NCBI GenBank assembly: GCA_019114645.1
Contig: DXFC01000274.1
Coordinates: 1-7,934, forward strand
From: Candidatus Halomonas stercoripullorum
GTDB taxonomy: Bacteria; Pseudomonadota; Gammaproteobacteria; Pseudomonadales; Halomonadaceae
Direction of reading: 5' to 3'
Length of the DNA stretch: 7,934 nt
Below are positions 1-5,594 of this stretch, piece by piece; the first letter of the stretch is position 1; every line of letters begins with the position of its first letter. The notes below the pieces were generated by a model, which worked only from the letters and a program-made list of their open reading frames with translations, had not been told where the DNA came from and did not search any database. Both the position numbers and the translations under genes were made by a program.

Positions 1-184
1 AGAAACTCTGGCGGACGGCAAAATCTGGCCGATCAAGCCGGGTGATATCTACATTCTGAACCAGCATGATGAGCACCTGTTGCGGGCCAGCAAGACCATG
101 CATTTGGCTTGTGTGTTCACACCGCCGATCACCGGCAAAGAAGTGCACCGCGAAGATGGCTCTTACGCACCGGCCGAAGAGTGA
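1..184 (+). CDS. ectC: L-ectoine synthase, C-terminal part (5' end outside window)
   Basis: EctC closes the ring of N-gamma-acetyl-diaminobutyrate to make ectoine, a cytoplasmic compatible solute used against high salt. Only the last 60 codons are present, reading from base 2 to the TGA at 182-184; full-length members are about 130 residues. The fragment has the cupin signature GDIYILNQHDEHLLRA. In studied EctC proteins the Tyr (Y85) and the final His (H93) of this stretch are metal-site residues, and both are kept here. It ends with the family-typical TGKEVHREDGSYAP. ectA and ectB are expected just left of the window, as in the ectABC operon of halomonads. A hairpin 23 bases after the stop suggests that the operon ends here. 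Family assignment is very secure. Confidence 0.96.
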   Translation, partial: ETLADGKIWPIKPGDIYILNQHDEHLLRASKTMHLACVFTPPITGKEVHREDGSYAPAEE

Positions 185-206
185 TATCGAGCCAGTGCTG
201 TGCATG

Positions 207-240
207 CAGAACCCCGGCAATGACCGGGGTTCTGTGCTTT
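207..240 (+). terminator. Probable intrinsic terminator of the ectoine operon
   Basis: A perfect 11-bp inverted repeat (207-217 CAGAACCCCGG with 224-234 CCGGGGTTCTG) flanks a 6-base loop, CAATGA. It starts 22 bases after the ectC stop and is followed by TGCTTT. The stem is very strong but the T-run is short and interrupted, so termination may be partial. It separates ectC from the dif site and the next operon. Confidence 0.8.
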
Positions 241-257
241 GAATTCGGTATCATTCG

Positions 258-285
258 GGTTCGCATAATGTATATTATGTTAAAT
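258..285 (+). other. dif: dif site for XerC/XerD chromosome dimer resolution
   Basis: The left arm (258-268) is GGTTCGCATAA, the centre (269-274) is TGTATA and the right arm (275-285) is TTATGTTAAAT. By recall, the E. coli dif has GGTGCGCATAA for the XerC arm and an identical centre and XerD arm, so 27 of 28 positions match. The one difference (G to T at position 4) is a position known to vary between G and T in gammaproteobacteria. XerC binds the left arm and XerD the right; FtsK activates recombination here at division. The site is intergenic, between the ectC terminator and the lipoprotein gene, as expected for a functional single-copy site. GGGNAGGG-type octamers to its right mostly point back towards it. 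Confidence 0.95.
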
Positions 286-340
286 ATGGCTGTAGGGTAA
301 TGTACTAAAAGACCGAATACAGGCATGATGGCACGAGTGT

Positions 341-370
341 TGGACAAGCCCGCCTCGTAATCTTTATCAT
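341..370 (+). promoter_or_regulatory. Candidate sigma-70 promoter for the lipoprotein operon
   Basis: TGGACA (341-346) and TATCAT (365-370), each one mismatch from consensus, are 18 bases apart. They lie about 70 bases upstream of the ATG at 439. An AT-rich run TTTATATATA (401-410) is an alternative -10 region without a convincing -35. Assigned by eye only. Confidence 0.35.
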
Positions 371-438
371 CCTCCGTCATGTCTGGGCGCGCTTCGCGTC
401 TTTATATATAGCCCGCCGATTGGAGGCTGTCGATTTAC

Positions 439-1296
439 ATGCGAACGAGAACGCTATCCGCGCCCATTGTCTGGTTGCTGAGCTCTCTCTTGATCAGCGG
501 ATGCGCTATCGCTCCGAGTCCAGCTCCGGAGCCCGAGCCGAGACTTGATCCCGCCACTTTCGAAGCCCGGATTGACCAGCTCGAGAAAAATATCGCACAG
601 AGTTGCAAGCGCACCGATACCGAGCAAGCCGCTGCCCACGAGCGGCGCCACATCGAGCTACTTTCCGAGCTGCGTGATGCCGGCCTGACGCTGCGCCATG
701 TACGCAGTGATCTTGAGCGTCTTGAACAACGTGGCGACGAGCTGATTGTGGTGCCGGCGGAGTGTGAAACCGAATTTAGCGATACCCTGGCCAACAAAGA
801 GCTGGTGGGGCGCGCGGAGTGGATTGGCTTTCCCCAGCTCGGCACCTATCTGCGTGCGCGCCTGGACTCTGGGGCCAACACCTCTTCGCTTTCGGCGACC
901 GATATTACGCGTTTCGAACGTGACGGCGAGGACTGGGTCCGCTTCAAGCTGGCACTGAGTGAAGATGATGTCGTTGTTGATAGCGTACGCGGCGAATGGA
1001 TCGAGCGCCCTGTCGAGCGACGTGTGCGCATTATGCAGGCTGCCGGCAGTGAAACGCGCCCCGTGGTGAGTCTCTTGATGACTCTGGGCCCGATTCGCGA
1101 CGTGGTAGAGTTCACCCTCAATGACCGTAGCCATCTCAACTACCCGGTGCTGTTGGGTCGTCGCTTCCTGATGGACATCGCCTTGATCGATGTGGCAGAG
1201 AACTATCTGCATCCGCGCCCTGAGTTTCCCGGTGGGCGCCCGGCTTCCGAAGCTGCAGAAGATGAGATTAACGACCAGGACGAAGAAGAGGGTTGA
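439..1296 (+). CDS. Retropepsin-like aspartic protease lipoprotein (RimB/COG4067 family, 'ATP-dependent zinc protease' of older annotation)
   Basis: This 285-residue protein is probably an outer-membrane lipoprotein. A basic start and hydrophobic stretch (residues 8-21) end in a lipobox, ISGC, with Cys22 as the lipidated residue. The +2 residue is Ala, not Asp, which favours the outer membrane. A Pro/Glu linker (26-35) and a likely coiled coil (about 40-105) follow. The protease domain is about 120-255, with the aspartic-protease motif RLDSGANTSS (catalytic Asp143) and the later retropepsin-type LLGRRFL (239-244). There is only one DSGA motif, so activity would need a homodimer, as in retropepsins. 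The tail (268-285) is very acidic. A GGAGG at 422-426 lies 12 bases from the ATG, rather far. It is the first gene of a three-gene operon with an inactive-transglutaminase membrane protein and an ATP-grasp ligase, a pairing typical of the family. The substrate is unknown; by inference it trims or removes a peptide tag made by its partners. Confidence 0.88.
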   Translation: MRTRTLSAPIVWLLSSLLISGCAIAPSPAPEPEPRLDPATFEARIDQLEKNIAQSCKRTDTEQAAAHERRHIELLSELRDAGLTLRHVRSDLERLEQRGDELIVVPAECETEFSDTLANKELVGRAEWIGFPQLGTYLRARLDSGANTSSLSATDITRFERDGEDWVRFKLALSEDDVVVDSVRGEWIERPVERRVRIMQAAGSETRPVVSLLMTLGPIRDVVEFTLNDRSHLNYPVLLGRRFLMDIALIDVAENYLHPRPEFPGGRPASEAAEDEINDQDEEEG

Positions 1297-1328
1297 TCCC
1301 CTACCCGTCTCTTGCACAAGGATGAGTC

Positions 1329-2834
1329 ATGTCGCGATTGCCCTTCTATTTTATTGTGGGTTTATTGATGGTGCTGGGTATCGCGCTGAGTGTGCACCGC
1401 CATATCCAGATGGAAGTGCCCTGGACGCCAGGTGAGCAACGTCAAATCTGGGAGGTGGAAGCCATTGTCGACTTCACCGCCCTGGGCGATCCGGTACGGG
1501 TTGATCTCGCCCTGCCCGCGAACCAGCGTGGCTTTCGGATTTTGACCGAAAATACCGCTTCACCCGGCTACGGCTTGTCGTTCCTGCAGGATGAGACCGG
1601 TCGGCGCGGCCAGTGGTCAATTCGCGAAGCATCGGGCAGTCAGCAGCTTTACTACTCCGTACGCATTCAGGTCACGGAAGACCGGCGCAAGCAACAACTG
1701 CCCTTCCCGCCTCTCGCCGAGGTCAGCTGGGAACGCCCTTATGATACTGCGGCATCGCAGGTCATTGAGCGTGCCTGGACGCGTAGTGCCGATGCCTACA
1801 CCTTCACCCGTGAGCTGATCCGTGACTTTGATGACGATCGCCAGGGCGAAAATGCGCGCCTGTTATTGACCCAGTTTGACCGCACCAGCCTATTGGTGCG
1901 CCTGCTTAATCAGGCGGGTGTGCATGCCCGTGAAGTCAGCGCGTTACAGCTGGAAGATGGCCGCCGGCGCCAGGCGCTAAGCTCCTGGATTGTTGTCTTT
2001 GCCGACGAGGAGAACTGGGCCCTCTTCAACCCGCGCACCGCCGAACAGGGACAGCCGGAAAACCTGTTGCTATGGGAAAGCGGTGGCCGGGCGGTGCTTG
2101 AGGTTCAGGGCGGTACAAACTCACGGGTGACCTTCTCGATGCTGTCGCGCAACCAGCCTGCCGCAGCGGCGGTGCGTAGCCAGCTGGCTGACGATACCCT
2201 GCTCAACTTCTCGATTCATAGCTTGCCGCTGGAAGAGCAAGCGCTGTTTCAGACCATACTACTGATTCCCATCGGCGCGTTGGTCGTGGTCTTGCTGCGC
2301 GTCATGATTGGCGTCAAGACCTCGGGCACTTTCATGCCGGTGTTGATAGCACTGGCATTTATCCAGACATCGCTGTCCACCGGCTTGATCGGCTTCCTGC
2401 TGGTGGTGGCGGTAGGACTCGTGATCCGCAATTACCTTTCCTATCTCAACTTGTTACTGGTGGCGCGGGTATCAGCAGTCATTATCACGGTCATCGCGAT
2501 TATTTCGATCTTCTCGGTGATCTCTTACCGCGTGGGGCTCAATGCCGGCCTGACCATCACTTTCTTCCCCATGATTATTCTGGCCTGGACCATTGAACGA
2601 ATGTCGATTCTGTGGGAAGAGGAAGGCCCCAAGGAAGTCTTGATTCAAGGTGGCGGTAGTCTGATCACTGCGGTGCTCGCCTATCTGGCGATGAACAACC
2701 CCTGGATACGTCATCTCACCTTTAACTTCCTGGGTATACAGCTGATTATCATGGCTTTTATCCTGTTGCTGGGTAACTACACCGGCTACCGCTTGCTGGA
2801 ACTGCGGCGGTTCAAACCGGTTACCGAGGACTGA
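1329..2834 (+). CDS. Inactive transglutaminase-like protein fused to seven transmembrane helices
   Basis: This 501-residue inner-membrane protein has an N-terminal anchor (about 6-22), a large predicted periplasmic region (23-305) and seven hydrophobic helices (roughly 307-325, 333-349, 350-366, 380-398, 402-421, 441-457 and 466-483). The transglutaminase-like core is near 180-240. The usual Cys-His-Asp triad seems lost: no Cys at the start of the helix containing SLLVRLLNQAGVHARE, SSW where active relatives have HxW, and Asn in ALFNPRT where they have Asp. This matches the family described as inactive transglutaminase plus 7TM. The start is supported by AAGGA (1318-1322) six bases before the ATG. 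It begins 32 bases after the protease gene and ends 4 bases before the ligase gene. By inference it holds or presents a peptide substrate on the periplasmic side, linking the cytoplasmic ligase to the outer-membrane protease. I recall RloA/RloB/RloC names and an osmotic-stress role for this trio but cannot verify them here. Confidence 0.88.
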   Translation: MSRLPFYFIVGLLMVLGIALSVHRHIQMEVPWTPGEQRQIWEVEAIVDFTALGDPVRVDLALPANQRGFRILTENTASPGYGLSFLQDETGRRGQWSIREASGSQQLYYSVRIQVTEDRRKQQLPFPPLAEVSWERPYDTAASQVIERAWTRSADAYTFTRELIRDFDDDRQGENARLLLTQFDRTSLLVRLLNQAGVHAREVSALQLEDGRRRQALSSWIVVFADEENWALFNPRTAEQGQPENLLLWESGGRAVLEVQGGTNSRVTFSMLSRNQPAAAAVRSQLADDTLLNFSIHSLPLEEQALFQTILLIPIGALVVVLLRVMIGVKTSGTFMPVLIALAFIQTSLSTGLIGFLLVVAVGLVIRNYLSYLNLLLVARVSAVIITVIAIISIFSVISYRVGLNAGLTITFFPMIILAWTIERMSILWEEEGPKEVLIQGGGSLITAVLAYLAMNNPWIRHLTFNFLGIQLIIMAFILLLGNYTGYRLLELRRFKPVTED

Positions 2835-2838
2835 TCGC

Positions 2839-3822
2839 ATGTGGGTATGGCCAAGTCAGCTACGGCGCCATGACATCATTGGCATGAATCGCCGTAACAT
2901 TCGCTATATCGGTCGCTATAACAAGCGTCGACTCTACCCGCTGGTCGATGACAAGCTTAAAACCAAGCTGCTTGCCGAAGCCCACGGCATTACCACGCCG
3001 CCCCTGATTGGCACGGTTTCTACACAGTTCGAAGTCAAGCGACTGCACGATCTTATTGCGGGACATGGCGGCTTTGTCATCAAGCCGGCCAAAGGCAGCG
3101 GCGGGAAGGGAATTCTGGTTATCGAAGCTGTCGAGGGGGATCAGTTCCTCAAGCCCAGTGGTGCGCGCCTGGGGCTGGAAGACCTGCACCGGCATGTCTC
3201 CAATATCCTGTCCGGCCTCTACTCGCTGGGTGGCACGCCGGATGTGGCGATGATTGAGGGGTTGATCCAGTTTGACCAGACACTTGCCAAGTATACGTAT
3301 GAGGGGGTTCCCGACGTACGGGTGATTGTGTTTCGTGGCTACCCGGTCATGGCGATGATTCGTCTTTCTACTGCTGTTTCGGATGGCAAGGCCAACCTCC
3401 ATCAGGGAGCGGTAGGCGTGGGGCTGGATATCGCCACCGGCTGTGCGGTGCGTGGTGTACAGTTTGATCGTTCGCGGCGTGATCATCCCGATACTGGCCA
3501 TGAGCTCTCTAGCTTGCGCATTTCAGACTGGAACAGCCTGCTTGAATTGGCGGCAGGGTGCTATGAAATGACCGGACTTGGCTATCTGGGTACCGACATG
3601 GTGATCGACCGCACTCATGGCCCCATGCTGCTTGAACTCAACGCCCGCCCTGGCCTGGCCATTCAAATGGCTAACGGTGAAGGCTTGCGTGGTCGCCTGG
3701 AACTGGTGGAAAAACAGTCGGATCGGCTTAGCGTCAAGGAGCGGGTGGCTTTCGCCCAGCGGCACTTTGCCCGTCAGGGTGAGCTCCAGGCTAGCACAGG
3801 TACCGCACTGGCCCGGTCTTGA
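2839..3822 (+). CDS. Alpha-L-glutamate ligase-like ATP-grasp protein
   Basis: This 327-residue protein has no signal peptide or membrane segment, so it is predicted cytoplasmic. It has an ATP-grasp fold: VIKPAKGSGGKG (80-91) with the ATP-binding Lys82 and glycine loop, MIEGLIQF (138-145) at the hinge, VPDVRVIVFRGYPVMAMIRL (157-176, continuous strands), NLHQGAVGVGLD (186-197), and the metal-binding LLELNARPGLAIQ (264-276; Glu267, Asn268 and Arg270). Such enzymes activate a carboxylate with ATP and join it to an amine; RimK, the best-known relative, adds glutamates to a ribosomal protein. This one belongs to a separate branch found with inactive-transglutaminase/7TM proteins and retropepsin-like proteases. 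The start has GAGGA (2826-2830) eight bases upstream. With a 4-base gap to the previous gene it is surely cotranscribed. Acceptor and donor are unknown; 'glutamate ligase' is a family label, not evidence of substrate. Confidence 0.9.
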   Translation: MWVWPSQLRRHDIIGMNRRNIRYIGRYNKRRLYPLVDDKLKTKLLAEAHGITTPPLIGTVSTQFEVKRLHDLIAGHGGFVIKPAKGSGGKGILVIEAVEGDQFLKPSGARLGLEDLHRHVSNILSGLYSLGGTPDVAMIEGLIQFDQTLAKYTYEGVPDVRVIVFRGYPVMAMIRLSTAVSDGKANLHQGAVGVGLDIATGCAVRGVQFDRSRRDHPDTGHELSSLRISDWNSLLELAAGCYEMTGLGYLGTDMVIDRTHGPMLLELNARPGLAIQMANGEGLRGRLELVEKQSDRLSVKERVAFAQRHFARQGELQASTGTALARS

Positions 3823-3824
3823 GT

Positions 3825-3861
3825 CAGCCAGTAGAATGGGGGCATCATTCTGAAACGGCTG
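3825..3861. repeat. Nested inverted repeat between the ligase gene and zur
   Basis: An outer pair, CAGCC (3825-3829) and GGCTG (3857-3861), encloses a 6-bp inner pair, AGAATG (3833-3838) and CATTCT (3846-3851). It fills the 43-base gap between the ligase stop and the zur ATG. It has no T-run and the spacings are uneven, so it is a weak terminator candidate. It could be an operator or RNA hairpin controlling zur. It does not resemble the AT-rich Zur box I know from enterobacteria. Confidence 0.4.
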
Positions 3862-3865
3862 TGAC

Positions 3866-4342
3866 ATGACCGATGCTGCTGCTTTGTTAGCCCAGGCGGA
3901 AAGGCAATGCGAGCTCCGCGGGGTCCGCTTCACGCCGATTCGGCGCCGTGTGCTGGAACTGATTGCCACCGCCAGTGGTGCGCTAAAAGCCTATGAGCTA
4001 CTCGACCGCTTTGCCGTTGAGCATGCGGCGGCGCGGGCACCCACCATTTATCGCGCTCTCGATTTTCTTATCGAGCAGGGCTTGGTACATCGTATCGAGT
4101 CACTGAATGCCTATGTGGCCTGCCCCTGCCCCGAACATGCCCACGGCTTTCAGCTGCTGATCTGTGGAGAGTGCGGCCGCGTCGACGAGCTGCACCTGGA
4201 TGACGTCAGTGCCCAGCTTGGCGAGCAGGCGCGTCACTTGGGCTTTCGTATAGACCGCCAGACCATCGAATTGCTGGGTCGTTGCGATGCGTGCCTAAAT
4301 AGCACGGCAGCGACAAGGCCGGCGACTACCGAACATTCGTGA
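3866..4342 (+). CDS. zur: Zinc uptake regulator Zur, Fur family
   Basis: This 158-residue cytoplasmic DNA-binding repressor would shut off zinc-uptake and zinc-sparing genes when Zn is bound. The N-terminal winged helix (about 1-80) has RFTPIRRRVLELI (21-33) and the recognition region APTIYRALDFLIEQGLVHRI (58-77). The C-terminal dimerisation and metal domain has CxxC pairs at 100/103 (ICGECG) and 140/143 (CDAC), the structural Zn site of Fur-family proteins, plus a Cys/His-rich stretch CPCPEHAHGF (86-95) as in Zur. E. coli Zur has the same EQG-VH-ES-N-YV block, which favours Zur over Fur or PerR. No clear Shine-Dalgarno precedes the ATG. It lies 43 bases after the ligase gene and 13 before hisI. 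The znuABC partners often found beside zur are not in this window. Confidence 0.92.
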   Translation: MTDAAALLAQAERQCELRGVRFTPIRRRVLELIATASGALKAYELLDRFAVEHAAARAPTIYRALDFLIEQGLVHRIESLNAYVACPCPEHAHGFQLLICGECGRVDELHLDDVSAQLGEQARHLGFRIDRQTIELLGRCDACLNSTAATRPATTEHS

Positions 4343-4355
4343 CCGCGGAAAATTT

Positions 4356-4808
4356 ATGACCTCAATCTTTCAACACCTTGAGCGTGCCGCTGCCGGTGAT
4401 CGTGTGTCGCTGCACAGCGTTCTCTCTGCGCTACGCTTCAATGCCGACGGCCTGATACCGGCGATTGCACAGCAGCATGACACCGGTGAAGTGCTGATGA
4501 TGGCGTGGATGAATCGCGAGTCACTGAGCGAAACCCTGGCCACAGGTCGTGTCTGTTACTGGTCACGCTCACGCGGCAAGCTATGGCGCAAGGGCGAATC
4601 ATCAGGCCAGCATCAACAGCTGCGTAGCATGGCCCTCGACTGTGATGGCGATACCCTGCTGCTTGCCGTCGACCAGACGGGACCTGCCTGCCATAGCGGT
4701 CGAAGGAGCTGCTTTTATATTGCGCTTGAGCAGGACGAAGCGCATATCACCAGTTCGCCCATGATCGATCCCGATACGCTTTACGGCGGCACTGACGGGC
4801 AGCGTTAA
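4356..4808 (+). CDS. hisI: Phosphoribosyl-AMP cyclohydrolase
   Basis: HisI opens the adenine ring of phosphoribosyl-AMP, the third step of histidine synthesis, in the cytoplasm using Zn and Mg. This 150-residue protein is a stand-alone HisI without a fused HisE domain. It has EVLMMAWMNRESL (45-57), CYWSRSRGKLWRKGESSG (67-84), the Mg loop LDCDGD (Asp95, Asp97, Asp99) and the Zn cysteines Cys96, Cys112 and Cys119 with family-standard spacing (PACHSGRRSCF). All expected metal ligands are present. It starts 13 bases after zur, with a modest GGAA upstream, and ends just before yidD, so it is likely cotranscribed with both. Since the enzyme uses zinc and extra hisI copies occur in Zur regulons of other bacteria, it may be a zinc-starvation paralogue rather than the only hisI. 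That depends on whether the genome has another copy. Confidence 0.94.
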   Translation: MTSIFQHLERAAAGDRVSLHSVLSALRFNADGLIPAIAQQHDTGEVLMMAWMNRESLSETLATGRVCYWSRSRGKLWRKGESSGQHQQLRSMALDCDGDTLLLAVDQTGPACHSGRRSCFYIALEQDEAHITSSPMIDPDTLYGGTDGQR

Positions 4809-4809
4809 G

Positions 4810-5145
4810 GTGCGGTGGGCAAGGCGGATTGGCGGCTGGCTTGGTCGCATGCCGGGTCTGATCCTCATTGGTCTGGTCCGGTTCTACCAGTGGGTAATAA
4901 GCCCCCTGCTCGGCCCGCGCTGCCGCTACTGGCCCAGCTGTTCAAGCTACACCATCGAGGCCATACAGGTGCACGGTCCCCTGCGCGGTGGCTGGTTGGC
5001 AATAAAGCGCATCTTGCGCTGCCATCCGGCCAGTACCGGGGGGATCGATCCGGTGCCGGGTGGGCCCAGCGAGCAGCTTTGCCGTGAGGACCCCGAGCTT
5101 GACGAGCAATTTCGCTACCGCAAACCGCCGCCCGCCGAAGATTAG
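4810..5145 (+). CDS. yidD: Membrane protein insertion efficiency factor YidD
   Basis: YidD is a small inner-membrane-associated protein that assists YidC-dependent insertion. This 111-residue version has the amphipathic/hydrophobic start MPGLILIGLVRFYQWVIS (14-31), then the family signature GPRCRYWPSCSSYTIEAI (35-52) with three conserved cysteines by about residue 70 (RCHP), and GGIDPVPGGP (77-86). The GTG at 4810, one base after the hisI stop, suggests translational coupling. An ATG at 4849 (residue 14) is an alternative start, closer to the length of the E. coli protein. The tail after about residue 86 is charged and longer than usual. yidD normally lies between rnpA and yidC near the origin; here it follows hisI near the terminus, so it is either relocated or a second copy. 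Its TAG overlaps the sufE stop. Confidence 0.9.
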   Translation: MRWARRIGGWLGRMPGLILIGLVRFYQWVISPLLGPRCRYWPSCSSYTIEAIQVHGPLRGGWLAIKRILRCHPASTGGIDPVPGGPSEQLCREDPELDEQFRYRKPPPAED

Positions 5146-5567
5146 GCCGTTTCGCTTTTGGCGATGAGATAGATCTTTTCGAGCATGGCATGCAGGCCGT
5201 TGCTGCGGGTGGGCGACAAGTGCTTGTCCAACCCCAGGTCTTGCAGAAAATGCGGGCTGGTAGCGCAAATTTCCTCGGCGGGTCGCGCATTATAGATGCG
5301 CATCAGGATCGCGATCAGGCCGGATACGATGGCAGCATCCGATATGGCATCGAAGCGCAGCACCTCACCCTCACGGCGGTAATGCATCCAGACATTTGAC
5401 TGGCAGCCTTGTATTTTGCGCTCTTCCGTCTTCCACTCTTCAGGAAACGGCGGCAGCTGTTTGCCCATATCAATCAGGTATTGATAGCGGTCCATCCAGT
5501 TGTCGAACATCTGGAACTCTTCCAGCAGGGCTTGCTGTGCTTGTTCTGCACTCGGCTCGGTGGTCAT
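5142..5567 (-). CDS. sufE: SufE-family sulfur acceptor for Fe-S cluster assembly
   Basis: SufE-type proteins take persulfide sulfur from a cysteine desulfurase (SufS or CsdA) and pass it to the Fe-S scaffold in the cytoplasm. This 141-residue protein has the family blocks NWMDRYQYLIDMGKQLPPFP (23-42), KIQGCQSNVWM (51-61) with the persulfide-carrying Cys55, ISDAAIVSGLIAILMRIY (75-92) and LGLDKHLSPTRSNGL (111-125). The length is typical. A GGAGG lies four bases before the ATG. No desulfurase gene is adjacent, so it cannot be told apart from CsdE by context. It lies 27 bases after the recombinase gene on the same strand and may be read from that transcript. Its TAA overlaps the yidD TAG (convergent, 4-base overlap). 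Confidence 0.92.
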   Translation of the reverse strand: MTTEPSAEQAQQALLEEFQMFDNWMDRYQYLIDMGKQLPPFPEEWKTEERKIQGCQSNVWMHYRREGEVLRFDAISDAAIVSGLIAILMRIYNARPAEEICATSPHFLQDLGLDKHLSPTRSNGLHAMLEKIYLIAKSETA

Positions 5568-5594
5568 GGGGCCTCCGTCATTGGTTGGGCGACA

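Noticed and set aside
383..404. Possible small hairpin GCGCG-CTT-CGCGT before the first operon
   Set aside because: Only about four good pairs and a 3-base loop; likely chance in GC-rich DNA.
658..1317. Long minus-strand open frame opposite the lipoprotein gene
   Set aside because: Shadow of a well-supported gene; no recognisable domain and no good ribosome site.
3103..3110. Plus-strand GGGAAGGG read as a KOPS pointing away from dif
   Set aside because: It lies within codons for the ATP-grasp glycine loop, so protein constraint can explain it; it is counted as the single exception.
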